A stretch of DNA of 64,000 nucleotides from Collinsella sp. (GTDB lineage Bacteria > Actinomycetota > Coriobacteriia > Coriobacteriales > Coriobacteriaceae): assembly GCA_019424905.1 (NCBI GenBank), contig JAHYYP010000004.1, positions 1 to 64,000 on the forward strand. Reading direction: 5' to 3'. How positions within the stretch are numbered: the first letter of the stretch is position 1; each line of letters starts with the position of its first letter. Below are positions 53,532 to 62,240 of the stretch, in pieces. The position numbers and the translations under genes are program-made. The notes beneath the pieces were generated by a model. That model had not been told where the DNA came from, made no database searches, and was given only the letters and a program-made list of their open reading frames with translations.

Positions 53532-53557
53532 ATTGTTCAGCTTTTGCAGCCTTGCCC

Positions 53558-53602
53558 TTACGCTACGAAGAAGTAGACGAGGAAGGCAAGGGCCGCGATC
53601 CA
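53558..53602 (-). pseudogene. Remnant of the purine permease 3' end
   Basis: The minus strand encodes WIAALAFLVYFFVA followed by TAA, identical in sense to the last 14 residues and stop of the permease gene that ends at 55609. Similarity breaks off right after the Trp codon. It lies between the two surface-protein genes, as expected if the duplicated unit began inside the permease 3' end. Confidence 0.85.
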
Positions 53603-53624
53603 CCCGTCCCGTGCGAAAAAGTGT

Positions 53625-55400
53625 TTACGAGCGCTTGCGGCTCACCACGGCGCCCGCGGCGATGGCGGCTGTTCCCGCAAGGGCGGCTGCCACGATGGCT
53701 GCGCTCGAGGCGTCGCCGGTTGCTGCGAGTTTGCCGGCGATCTTGGCTCCCGTGGCTGCAACTGCAACGGTCTTGGTCGTCTTCGTGCCCTCGGACTTGG
53801 AACCCTCGGGCTTGGTCTCGCCTGGCTTCTCCTCGGGTTTGATCTCCTCGGGAGGCGCGATGACCGTGCTCTTGGCGACAGCTTCGTTATAGGGGGAGTC
53901 GATCACAGCGTCGCCCGTGCCGATGGTTTGACCCACCACGTAGAAGATGCCGTCATCGAGTTCTTCCTTGTTGCGATAGCCAATGATCTTGCCGCCTGTG
54001 GGCGTCTGTATGGGAGCGCCTTCGATCTCGATGGTGCCGATTGTCTCGCCGTCCGCGCTCACGGCAAGGGCGAAGATTGCCGCCGTGTCTCCCTCAGCTG
54101 TGACCTTACTGCGGACAATCGAGATGGTCGCGGGCGTGATGCCCTCCTTGGTCCGGGCAAAGATGCCGATGTTCATGCCCCTATGCTCGGGAATGACCGC
54201 GCCACTTTGGTCGTTGCTGTAGTGATCGGGGCCGTCGCTACCGGACTCGACATAGCGGGCTATAGCCTTGACAACGGAGTCACTAATGTAGATGTGACCA
54301 CCCGCTTCGTTGGGGTAGTAGTTTCTGGTGAAGATTGCGGTCGAGAACTGGCCTTCTGCGAACGCATCCACGATCGAGCCGTTCTTGATGACGATGTCGT
54401 CCTCGTCGGTGAAGAGGGCGCTGGCTTCATCGTTCCCTGCACTTGCACGGACCGTTACGGTTGCGCCATCGAACGTGATGCCCTTGTAGACATAGATGCC
54501 ATACCCAACGCCACTTGCGTTGAGGGAAGCGTTCGTGACCGTGAGGCTGTTTTTACCGTCGATGGTGGCGTCTTCCTCGGAGCTTGCCTTGACCTGGCTG
54601 CCACCCGAGATCTCGATGTTGCCGTCGGCCCAAATCGCATTGTCTTTGATAGAGCTTGCCTCTACCTTGCCGCCGCCCTTTATGATGAGGTTCTCGTTAG
54701 CATCGATACCCTGATCCTCGGTGGCCTTGGCGGTGACGGTTCCGCTGTTGTCGATCGTGATGTTGCCGTCGGCCCTGATGCCATCCGAATCGCCCGTGGC
54801 GTTAACGTTTCCCGAGCCCTTGATGGTGACATCGCCCCCGGCATCGATGGCATCGTGCTCGGTGCTCGTGGCGTTGACAGTGCCAGCGCCGTCGATGTTG
54901 ATGCTGCCGACGGAAGTGATGGCGTCACGAGAAGATGTCACGTTGAGCGTGCTGGACGCGTCGCCCTGAATATTAAGCTCGGCGTTCTCGTTCGCGCCAT
55001 CCTTAACCTTGATGCCGCGGCCGTCGCCGTTAGTGACGATGTTGTCGCCCTCGTAGCTCACGTTGAGCTTGCCCGCTGCCTCGATCGCGCCGCCGTTATA
55101 GCCGTTGAGCTTCATGTCATCGGCGCCGTCCCAGCTCCAGGTGCCGGCGGCGTCTCCCGCGGGCCCCGCGGCCGCTTCGTGGCGGACGCCGCCGACGTCC
55201 ACCCACTCGGCCGCGAGCGAGACGCTCGGCATGAGCAGCGAGCTCACCGTGAGCGCGCAGGCCAGGCCGCAGACGATGCGGCGCGTCACGCGGCGCCAGC
55301 TGCCGTGTGCGAGCAGCGTGCGACGGCACACGTCGGGCTCGACAAAATGGGCTCCAGAGGTTTTGTCATTGCGCTTGGGGGTCGTGAACAAGGCGGCCAT
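53625..55400 (-). CDS. Beta-helix surface protein, tandem paralogue
   Basis: A 591-residue protein with the same plan as its neighbour. The signal-peptide region from SWRRVTRRI to SVSLAAEW is unchanged between the two. Central repeats (INIDGAGTVNATS, VTIKGSGNVNATG, NLIIKGGGKVEAS) form the beta-helix, followed by GGHIYISDSVVKAIARYVE, an acidic/Lys/Pro spacer and GKLAATGDAS-hydrophobic helix-RKRS. GGGAG precedes the ATG at 55400. Cell-surface display with a carbohydrate- or host-binding role is inferred. No sortase gene is in the window. Confidence 0.82.
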   Translation of the reverse strand: MAALFTTPKRNDKTSGAHFVEPDVCRRTLLAHGSWRRVTRRIVCGLACALTVSSLLMPSVSLAAEWVDVGGVRHEAAAGPAGDAAGTWSWDGADDMKLNGYNGGAIEAAGKLNVSYEGDNIVTNGDGRGIKVKDGANENAELNIQGDASSTLNVTSSRDAITSVGSINIDGAGTVNATSTEHDAIDAGGDVTIKGSGNVNATGDSDGIRADGNITIDNSGTVTAKATEDQGIDANENLIIKGGGKVEASSIKDNAIWADGNIEISGGSQVKASSEEDATIDGKNSLTVTNASLNASGVGYGIYVYKGITFDGATVTVRASAGNDEASALFTDEDDIVIKNGSIVDAFAEGQFSTAIFTRNYYPNEAGGHIYISDSVVKAIARYVESGSDGPDHYSNDQSGAVIPEHRGMNIGIFARTKEGITPATISIVRSKVTAEGDTAAIFALAVSADGETIGTIEIEGAPIQTPTGGKIIGYRNKEELDDGIFYVVGQTIGTGDAVIDSPYNEAVAKSTVIAPPEEIKPEEKPGETKPEGSKSEGTKTTKTVAVAATGAKIAGKLAATGDASSAAIVAAALAGTAAIAAGAVVSRKRS

Positions 55401-55458
55401 GGTTACTCCCATCCTCATAGGGCCTATGCGATTAAGCCCAGCATATCTGCAGGATGTA

Positions 55459-55490
55459 GCCGGCGGTAGTGCCGTTTGGAGGGCAAAATG
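55459..55490 (-). promoter_or_regulatory. Conserved leader block, copy 2
   Basis: Identical over 32 nt to 53412-53443 and at the same distance from the gene start. Probably part of the shared promoter or leader of the surface-protein pair. Confidence 0.45.
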
Positions 55491-55546
55491 TCCAAAACTT
55501 GGGAAGCAAAACATCGCGCGTCTGTGCGTTGCCTGGCTTTAAAAGA

Positions 55547-55581
55547 AAAGCGCGGAGCCGCTCGATGCGACTCCGCGCTTT
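55547..55581. terminator. Terminator of the purine permease gene
   Basis: Stem AAAGCGCGGAG/CTCCGCGCTTT with a 13-nt loop, 28 nt past the permease stop on the minus strand. Confidence 0.75.
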
Positions 55582-55608
55582 GGTGTTCTGTTTTAGCAGA
55601 CTATGCCG

Positions 55609-56919
55609 TTACGCTACGAAGAAGTAGACGAGGAAGGCGAGAGCTGCGATCCACATGAGCGGCTTGATCTTGGAGGCCTCGCCCTTAAAGAGCGCGACGA
55701 TCACGTAGGCGATAAAGCCTAGGCCAATGCCGGCAGAGATGGAGTAGGTGAAGGGCACGCCGGCGACAATCATGAACGCCGGGAAACCCTGCGACACGTC
55801 GGACCAGTCGATCTCGGAGGCCTCGCTCATCATGAGGTAGCCGACGTAGACCAGAGCACCGCAGGTGGCGGCGCTGGAAACGATGGTGACGATGGGGGAG
55901 AAGAACGCGGCGAGAATGAACAGCACGCCGGTGGTGACGGAGGTGAGGCCCGTGCGGCCACCGTCGGCGGCGCCGGAAGTGGACTCGACGAAGGTGGTGA
56001 TGGAGGAGACACCCATGAAACCGCCCACAGCAGCGGCGGCGGAGTCGACGATCAGGATCTCCTTGATATTCTCGACGTTGCCGTCGTCGGTGAGGAACTC
56101 GCCCTGCTTGGCCACGGCCATCGCGGTGCCCATGGTGTCGAAGAAGTCACTCATGAGCAGCGAGAACGAGATGACGAGGAGCGCGGGGTCGGTAAGGACC
56201 TTGACGATGGCGGGCACGCCGCCGGCGTCGGCGATGGGGCCACCGATGCTCGAGAAGTCGAGCGGGGCGATGATACCGGTCGGAGCCTGGGTCACACCTA
56301 GGGGGATACCGGCGATGACGGCGACGACGATGCCGATGAGCAGCGAGCCGGGGACGTTGCGGCAGGCGAGGGCGACCGTCACCAGGATGGAGATGATGCC
56401 GACGATGAAGGTGGGGGAGGTGATGTCGCCCAGACCGACGAGTGTACCGGCGCCAGCGGTGATAATGCCGGCATCGCACAGGCCAATCATGGCGATGAAC
56501 AGGCCCAGACCCACCGAGATGGCGTGACGCAGGACAACCGGGATGGCGTCCATGATGGCCTCGCGCAGGCCACAAAGCACGAGCAGCAAGATGACGATAC
56601 CCTCGAGGAAGATGACGCTCATGGCCACGTGCCAGTCACCGCCGCAGACGGTGGTGGCGATTCCAGCGATCATCGCGTTGACGCCTAAGCCCGACGCGCA
56701 GGCGAGCGGGCGGTTGGCGAAGATGCCCATGCAGATGGTCATGATGCCGGCGCCCAGGCAGGTGGCGCAGGCGAGCGCTCCCGCATCGATGCCGGCGCCC
56801 GAGAGCACCGCGGGGTTGACGGCAATGATGTAGGCCATTGCCAGGAACGTTGTCAGTCCAGCGCGAAGTTCGGTCCCGATTGTGGACTTGCGCTTGCTGA
56901 CGTGAAATAGTTCGTCCAT
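55609..56919 (-). CDS. AzgA/PbuG-family purine (guanine/hypoxanthine) permease
   Basis: A 436-residue protein with about 13 TM helices and the AzgA-type NCS2 features: ELRAGLTTFLAMAYIIAVNP, ACASGLGVNAMIA, LMSDFFDTMGTAMAVA near the substrate site, and TTFVESTSGAADGGRTGL. It imports purine bases by proton symport; which base is not settled. The ATG at 56919 has AAAGGG upstream and starts MDELFHVSKRKS, where homology begins. A TATAGT -10 lies at 56975-56980 on the minus strand. No purine riboswitch is visible in the leader. Confidence 0.9.
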   Translation of the reverse strand: MDELFHVSKRKSTIGTELRAGLTTFLAMAYIIAVNPAVLSGAGIDAGALACATCLGAGIMTICMGIFANRPLACASGLGVNAMIAGIATTVCGGDWHVAMSVIFLEGIVILLLVLCGLREAIMDAIPVVLRHAISVGLGLFIAMIGLCDAGIITAGAGTLVGLGDITSPTFIVGIISILVTVALACRNVPGSLLIGIVVAVIAGIPLGVTQAPTGIIAPLDFSSIGGPIADAGGVPAIVKVLTDPALLVISFSLLMSDFFDTMGTAMAVAKQGEFLTDDGNVENIKEILIVDSAAAAVGGFMGVSSITTFVESTSGAADGGRTGLTSVTTGVLFILAAFFSPIVTIVSSAATCGALVYVGYLMMSEASEIDWSDVSQGFPAFMIVAGVPFTYSISAGIGLGFIAYVIVALFKGEASKIKPLMWIAALAFLVYFFVA

Positions 56920-57073
56920 GCATACCCTTTCCTTGTTCGGCCCCGAGTTTAGGCCGATTGACACGAACTCACCCACTATAGCCCCTTTACGACGCTGTTG
57001 TTCCTCGCATGTTGATGTTCGGCGCTTTGTAGCAGACGGACGGTATTTTTCGCATGAAAATGTGTGGGTACCG

Positions 57074-57079
57074 TATACT
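57074..57079 (+). promoter_or_regulatory. -10 box TATACT before the deformylase-like gene
   Basis: TATACT lies 33 nt before the ATG at 57113, with a GGAGG ribosome site between them. Confidence 0.45.
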
Positions 57080-57112
57080 TAAGCGGTTACAACGACCCCT
57101 ATGGAGGAACGT

Positions 57113-57532
57113 ATGATTAAAGAGCTCTGCCACGACGAGGCTATTCTGTCCCAGCGTTGCGAGGTCGCGACCGTCGAAGACGAGTCGGTCGCACAGGACC
57201 TGATCGATACCATCAAGTCGCTCGACGATGCCGGCTGCCTTGCCGCCAACCAGATCGGCATCACCAAGAAGGTCTGCGTCTACCTGGACGATGCCGGCGA
57301 GTCCCATGTGCTCTACAACCCCCGTCTGGTGTTTGGCCTGGGTGCCAGCAAGATGGAGGAGAGCTGCCTGACGCACGAGGAGATCACCAAGTCCACGCGC
57401 TACATCAAGTGCAAGGTTGCTTTTGACCAGATCGTCGACGGCAAGATGCGCGAGCGCAAGCAGGACTTCGTCGGCTTCGAGGCACAGATGATCCAGCATA
57501 TGATCGACCACTGCCTCGGCAAGTTGGTCTAA
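57113..57532 (+). CDS. Peptide deformylase-like protein with degenerate active site
   Basis: A 139-residue deformylase-fold protein. Motif 1 is AGCLAANQ (40-47; family GxGxAAxQ), motif 2 is ESCLT (83-87; family EGCLS) with the metal Cys85, and motif 3 is QHMIDH (128-133; family HExxH). Both metal-binding His are present, but the catalytic Glu is Met130. Deformylase activity is therefore doubtful, although metal binding may remain. GGAGG precedes the ATG at 57113. The protein is also shorter than usual. The stop codon is embedded in a long palindromic repeat. Confidence 0.85.
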   Translation: MIKELCHDEAILSQRCEVATVEDESVAQDLIDTIKSLDDAGCLAANQIGITKKVCVYLDDAGESHVLYNPRLVFGLGASKMEESCLTHEEITKSTRYIKCKVAFDQIVDGKMRERKQDFVGFEAQMIQHMIDHCLGKLV

Positions 57533-57634
57533 GGGGTCAAAGCACCGCACCTTGCCGCTCAATCGTCGCTCGCGTACCTTAAGTACGCTTCGCTCCTCTT
57601 TCGTGGCAATCTGCGGCACTTTGACCCCTTAGAC
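57527..57634. repeat. Long palindromic repeat at the deformylase-like stop codon
   Basis: Perfect 16-bp outer arms, GTCTAAGGGGTCAAAG and its complement, enclose weaker inner pairing (CCGCA, TTGCC) and a central GCGTAC-CTTAA-GTACGC palindrome. The left arm supplies the TAA stop. It differs in core from the GGGAC family but shares its habit of sitting at a gene end. Confidence 0.7.
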
Positions 57635-57775
57635 GACCTGCGGGGTTAACTTGGTTGAGTTTATCCTGCTTGAATAGCCCGGGCGTGACATTGTTGTCAT
57701 GTCCGGGCTTTTGTGTTTAGCCCCTTTTTGTTTGGAGACAATAACCTTAGCAAGAACGTAAAGCTAGGAGGCGCC

Positions 57776-58741
57776 ATGTGTACGAGCATTCGATTTACCG
57801 ATAATTCTGGCCACATGTATCTAGGCCGCAACCTCGACTGGAGCTTTGACTATGGCCAACAGGTTCGCGTGATGCCTCGCGGGTTTCACATTCCGTATTC
57901 GTTTATCGACGACGCGACAGCGGCACACGCGGTGATCGGTATGTGCATCGATTACAAGAACTATCCCATGTTCTTCGACTGCGGCAACGATGCGGGCCTC
58001 GCCGTGGCGGGTCTCAATTTCCCGGGTTATGCCGAGTATGCCGAGGACCCTGTCGACGGCAAGACCAATATCGCAGCCTATGAGTTTCCCCTGTGGGTGG
58101 CAGCGACGTTCTCGACGGTCGATGAGGTCGAGGCCGCGCTGCGCGACACGGTGATTGTCGCCAAATCTGCCGGAGAGGGGCTGGGCGTGTCGCTGCTCCA
58201 TTGGATTATCGGCGACAGCCAGCGTAGCATCGTGGTCGAGATGATGGCTGACGGCCTGCATGTATACGACGATCCGGTCGACACCCTTGCCAATCAGCCC
58301 ACCTTCCCGTGGCACATGGAAAACCTGCGCACCTATATCACGGCCACAAGCGATTTTCCGCAGACGGCGACATGGCGTGGCGCCGAGCTCAAGCCCTATG
58401 GTGCGGGTGCCGGCATGCGCGGTATTCCGGGTGACTGCTATTCGCCGAGCCGTTTTGTAAAGGCGGCGTACCTCAATGCCAATTACCCGCAAAAGGAGAG
58501 CGAGACCGAAAACGTCGTCCGCATGTTCCGCTCGCTCGAGGGCGTGGTGATGATCGAGGGGGCGTCCAGGATGGGCGATGGCAAGTTCGAGAAGACTATC
58601 TACACCGGATGCTTTAGCGCGCGCACGGGCAATTATTACTACGCGATGTATGGGGATCCGTCGATTCGCTACGTGAGCCTGATGGATGCCGAGGGCGCAA
58701 GCCCCGATAGGCTCGTGGTTCCCGAGCCGCGTCGTTCGTAG
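57776..58741 (+). CDS. Choloylglycine hydrolase-family amidase (bile salt hydrolase type)
   Basis: A 321-residue Ntn hydrolase. MCTS places the nucleophile Cys2, with Arg18 and Asp21 in GRNLDW, Asn in GLNFPGY, a second Asn in LANQPTFPWH and an Arg in SPSRF, the set found in bile salt hydrolases and penicillin V acylases. Processing of Met1 would free Cys2. No signal peptide, so intracellular. Deconjugation of bile salts is the likely role in a gut actinobacterium, but acylase activity on other amides is not excluded. TAGGAGG lies just before the ATG. Confidence 0.9.
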   Translation: MCTSIRFTDNSGHMYLGRNLDWSFDYGQQVRVMPRGFHIPYSFIDDATAAHAVIGMCIDYKNYPMFFDCGNDAGLAVAGLNFPGYAEYAEDPVDGKTNIAAYEFPLWVAATFSTVDEVEAALRDTVIVAKSAGEGLGVSLLHWIIGDSQRSIVVEMMADGLHVYDDPVDTLANQPTFPWHMENLRTYITATSDFPQTATWRGAELKPYGAGAGMRGIPGDCYSPSRFVKAAYLNANYPQKESETENVVRMFRSLEGVVMIEGASRMGDGKFEKTIYTGCFSARTGNYYYAMYGDPSIRYVSLMDAEGASPDRLVVPEPRRS

Positions 58742-58764
58742 CCGTTAGCTTTACTGCAATGCAA

Positions 58765-58800
58765 AGCGGCCCTGCGTCTCTCGTGAGGTGCAGGGCCGCT
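58765..58800. terminator. Bidirectional terminator
   Basis: Arms AGCGGCCCTGC and GCAGGGCCGCT pair perfectly around a 14-nt loop between the convergent amidase and kup genes. Confidence 0.8.
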
Positions 58801-58820
58801 GTCGTTGATTTATGACGTCG

Positions 58821-61052
58821 CTAGAAGTTGGCGTCGTTGAGCTGGGTGCTCTCGAGTCCGTCGAGTTGCTGTTGCTCGGGCGTATCGGCGACGCTCTCGA
58901 GCAGCTCGGTGGGATCGACGTTCATGCTCTTGCCGGCCTCGTTGCCGTTGACCAGGTCGTCCGAGAAGATGTCGACTTCCATTTCCTCGGCCTCTTCAAT
59001 CTGAACCTCGAGCGGCACCTGGGTGCGCACGAGCTTAACGGCCGGGCGCATGCGGGCAAACAACGGCACGTACTCGATGATGATGGCAGAGTTCTCGAGA
59101 CCGTACCAGCGCGCCGGGCTTCCGCAAGCGCGGCGGACGGCGTACTTGATGGCCATCACGCGGTGGTCATTGCGGTTGATGTCCGTTTCGGGGGCAAGCA
59201 TCTTGCGCAGCATGCAAAAACGGAAGTCGCCCACGTTGCCGCGTGTCTCGTAGATGGAGTAGGTGTGATGTTGCGGCGGCAACTCACCCGATGCCATCAG
59301 GTCGCCAACGATCTGGCGCAGGTAGGCGTTGATGCGCTGATTGACCTTAAAGCCCAGGTCCAAGCGTACGCGGAACAGGAAGTCTGTGCCAAAGGTCTCG
59401 ACGGAATACTCGTGCGTATAGGGTTCGTCGGTAACGTGCACGTTAATGAACCAATATGCCTTGGCGCGCTTGGGATGCTTATCCAGGATGGAATAGAGCA
59501 CGTCGCGGTCGAGTGTGAGCGGGTCGGGGCTGTTGGTGAGAAATACCAGATTGTCGGCGAGCACGGGATAGGTCTCGTCGTTGCGCAGGCGGTTGAGCTG
59601 GTCGATGTACTTGGAGACGGGCAGCAAAATCGTCTGCGTGCGCTCGATGGCGGTGCCGCGGCGCCACACGTACATAAGGCCAAACAGCAGTGCGGCCAGG
59701 AAGATCATGACGTAGCCGCCGTCAAAGAACATGGTGAGGCACGAGGCGAAGAAGCACAGCTCAATGGCACCAAAGAGCAGGGCGAAGACGCAGGCACCCA
59801 GCCTGTGCTTGAGGATGCCGGCGATGTAGCTCGTCAAAAGCGTCGTGGTCATGAGCATGGTCACGGTAATGGCGAGGCCGTAGGCGCTCTCCATGCGCTC
59901 GGAGTTTTGGAACAGCAGCACGATGAAGATGCAGCCGACCCACATGATGTTATTGACGAGCGGAATATAGAGCTGGCCCTTGGTGTCGCTGGGGTAGTGG
60001 ATGCGCAGATGCGGCATAAGGTTGAGACGCGTTGCCTCGGATACCAGCGAGAACGAGCCGGTGATGAGCGCCTGCGAGGCAATGATGGCCGCCACGGCCG
60101 AAAGCACGATGGCAAAGGGGCGCAGGGGCTCGGGGAGCATCATATAGAACGGGTTGACGATATCCATCGCGAGCAACTGGGGATTGGAATTGTTGGCGAG
60201 CAGCCAAGCGCCCTGACCCAGGTAGTTAAGGATAAGCGCCGCTTTAACAAACGGCCAGGATGCGTAGATGTTGGCCTTGCCCACGTGGCCCATGTCTGAA
60301 TAGAGCGCCTCGGCGCCGGTCGTCGACAGGAAGACGAAGCCGAGCACCATGATACCCGAGTGGTTGATGGGCGAGAACAGGAACATGACGCCGCGGATGG
60401 GGTTAAGCGCGCGCAAGATGGACAGGTTGCCGAGCATGTTGAATAGACCGGCGCCTGCCAGGAACAGGAACCACAGCGTCATGAGCGGACCGAACAGCTT
60501 GCCGATTGACGAGGTGCCAGCACGCTGCATGGCAAACAGGCCACAGATAATGATGATGGTAATAATGATGACGTTAGTTTGCCCGTCACCCAACAGCGCG
60601 TGGCCCCACTCGATGGTGCGCAGACCCTCGATGGCCGTGGTAACCGTGACGGCGGGGGTGAGGATGCCGTCGGCGAGCAGTGCCGCACCGCCGATCATGG
60701 CGGGGAGAATCAGCCACGGTGCCACCTTGCGTACCAGGCTAAACAGGGCGAAGATGCCGCCTTCGTTGTGGTTGTCGGCCTTCATGGCGATTACCACGTA
60801 CTTGACCGTGGTCACGAGCGTCATGGTCCAGATGACGAGCGAAAGCGCGCCCAGGATCATGTCCTCGCTGACGGTACCGATGCCGCCGTTGTTGGCGACG
60901 ATTGATTTCATGGTGTACATGGGGCTCGTGCCGATGTCGCCATAGACGACGCCGAGCGTTACGAGCAGCATGCCAGCGGAGAGGGGGATGGCTCCGTGCC
61001 CGCCTTGACCACGCTGGTCTTGGGGGTTTGCCTCCAGTTTGTTGTGTGCCAC
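58821..61052 (-). CDS. kup: Kup-family potassium uptake protein
   Basis: A 743-residue potassium transporter: GVVYGDIGTSPMYT in TM1, NEGGIFALFSLV, ADGILTPAVTVTTAIEGL and about 12 TM helices in the first 440 residues, then a cytosolic C-terminal domain. It imports K+ with H+. GTG at 61052 is chosen as start because AAGGGAG lies 5 nt upstream; an ATG at 61070 has no ribosome site. No ydaO-type riboswitch is visible in the short leader. Confidence 0.92.
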   Translation of the reverse strand: MAHNKLEANPQDQRGQGGHGAIPLSAGMLLVTLGVVYGDIGTSPMYTMKSIVANNGGIGTVSEDMILGALSLVIWTMTLVTTVKYVVIAMKADNHNEGGIFALFSLVRKVAPWLILPAMIGGAALLADGILTPAVTVTTAIEGLRTIEWGHALLGDGQTNVIIITIIIICGLFAMQRAGTSSIGKLFGPLMTLWFLFLAGAGLFNMLGNLSILRALNPIRGVMFLFSPINHSGIMVLGFVFLSTTGAEALYSDMGHVGKANIYASWPFVKAALILNYLGQGAWLLANNSNPQLLAMDIVNPFYMMLPEPLRPFAIVLSAVAAIIASQALITGSFSLVSEATRLNLMPHLRIHYPSDTKGQLYIPLVNNIMWVGCIFIVLLFQNSERMESAYGLAITVTMLMTTTLLTSYIAGILKHRLGACVFALLFGAIELCFFASCLTMFFDGGYVMIFLAALLFGLMYVWRRGTAIERTQTILLPVSKYIDQLNRLRNDETYPVLADNLVFLTNSPDPLTLDRDVLYSILDKHPKRAKAYWFINVHVTDEPYTHEYSVETFGTDFLFRVRLDLGFKVNQRINAYLRQIVGDLMASGELPPQHHTYSIYETRGNVGDFRFCMLRKMLAPETDINRNDHRVMAIKYAVRRACGSPARWYGLENSAIIIEYVPLFARMRPAVKLVRTQVPLEVQIEEAEEMEVDIFSDDLVNGNEAGKSMNVDPTELLESVADTPEQQQLDGLESTQLNDANF

Positions 61053-61152
61053 GTGGACTCCCTTAGACATCCGGTTGTCTGTCTAGGACAGATAATCTTT
61101 ATGCCGTCTTTATACATACAAGAGCAGTTTGGCACATCAGGTTATTTTAGAC

Positions 61153-61176
61153 AATAATCCCCAGCTGGGGATTATT
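61153..61176. terminator. Perfect 24-nt palindrome 3' of the second DMT gene
   Basis: AATAATCCCCAG directly followed by its complement. It lies between the kup leader and the minus-strand DMT gene end and may terminate that transcript or bind a dimeric regulator. Confidence 0.5.
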
Positions 61177-61210
61177 TATGTACGTAGGTAGCATTTCAAA
61201 ACAGGGGCTT

Positions 61211-62122
61211 TTAAGCACGTGCTGTCTGGGCTATGCCAGCCTTGGCGCTTGCGCGTTTGCCGGCGAGTTCGCAAAAAATCGCGCCGCCGATGATAAGCGC
61301 GGCACCCATCAGACGGACCGGTGTTATGGCTTCGCCCAAAAGGACGGCGGAGAACACGACCGCCGAAAGCGGCTCGAGGTAGCCGACAACGGCGACGGTC
61401 TGCACAGGCAGTTTGGCGACGGCGCTAAAGTAGAGCAGGCAACCAATGCCGGTGTTGACGACGCCGAGCATGACAACGGCGCGCCAATCGATGCCAGCGG
61501 CAATGCTGGGGGAGAGGAACGAGGGAGCGCCCTGCGTGATGAGCGTGAGGACCAGCGCGGTCACAAAGGCGGCACTCACCTGGAGCGTGGAGTTCTCGAG
61601 GCCTTCGATGTGTGGCGCGCCCTTGCTAGCGATGACCATCAGCGCATAGCAAAATGCCGAGGCGATGCCGCAGGCGATACCTGCAATGGGCATATTGCCG
61701 CCTAGACCTTGCGCTGCAATGAGAAAAGCACCGCAAGCAACGGCGATAAAGCCGGCGATTTTGCCGCCGGTCAGCTTTTCGCCAAAGATGAGCGGGGAGA
61801 GTGCCATGACAATGATGGGGCCGCAGTAGTACAGCAGCGAGGATACGCCGACGCCGATCGTCTGGTAGGCGCGGAACAGAAAAATCCAGCTGGCGCCCAG
61901 CGCAGCTCCCGAGAGGAGGAGGGCTGCGGCTTCGCGGGGGCGAGATGGCGCCTGCAACTTATGGCGTTGGGTGATGGCGAGAATGGTGACAAGCGAGAGT
62001 GCGCCCAAAAACGTGCGTAGTAGCACGATATCCGAGCTCGGCAGCGCGATGGCGGCGGCGATGATGCCGTTGGAGCCAAACAATAGCAATGCTGCTAAGT
62101 ACGTAAACAGTCCGTTGTTCAT
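61211..62122 (-). CDS. EamA/DMT-superfamily transporter
   Basis: A 303-residue protein with ten TM helices in two EamA halves (FGSNGIIAAAIALPSSDIVLLR; GVVNTGIGCLLYF and GYLEPLSAVVFSAVLLGE in the second). The substrate is unknown, as for the DMT protein at 21132. It is divergent from a LysR gene with about 118 nt between the starts, the same layout as the first pair. The LysR protein is its probable regulator. Confidence 0.86.
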   Translation of the reverse strand: MNNGLFTYLAALLLFGSNGIIAAAIALPSSDIVLLRTFLGALSLVTILAITQRHKLQAPSRPREAAALLLSGAALGASWIFLFRAYQTIGVGVSSLLYYCGPIIVMALSPLIFGEKLTGGKIAGFIAVACGAFLIAAQGLGGNMPIAGIACGIASAFCYALMVIASKGAPHIEGLENSTLQVSAAFVTALVLTLITQGAPSFLSPSIAAGIDWRAVVMLGVVNTGIGCLLYFSAVAKLPVQTVAVVGYLEPLSAVVFSAVLLGEAITPVRLMGAALIIGGAIFCELAGKRASAKAGIAQTARA

Positions 62123-62240
62123 GCGCTTCCGTCCCTTCTATATCCGAGCATGTTCACTATGGGTGAACTGGCTTTAGAAGAAAAGCGAATATAATGCATG
62201 GATAACATGACAAAAACTCATGCAAAGGTGGAGGGGTGTC

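Noticed and set aside
53928..55469. Plus-strand open frame of 513 codons over the second surface protein
   Set aside because: Repetitive Asp/Val/Ala translation is the complement of the beta-helix repeats. The minus-strand gene has signal peptide, repeats and anchor signal.
56920..57060. Purine riboswitch upstream of the AzgA-type permease
   Set aside because: None of the conserved purine-aptamer loop sequences is present in the leader; only a TATAGT promoter box is seen.
58812..60299. Plus-strand open frame of 495 codons over kup
   Set aside because: Antisense to a complete Kup gene. No membrane segments, start site or family match.
61053..61152. ydaO/c-di-AMP riboswitch upstream of kup
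   Set aside because: The leader is too short and lacks the conserved core of that class.
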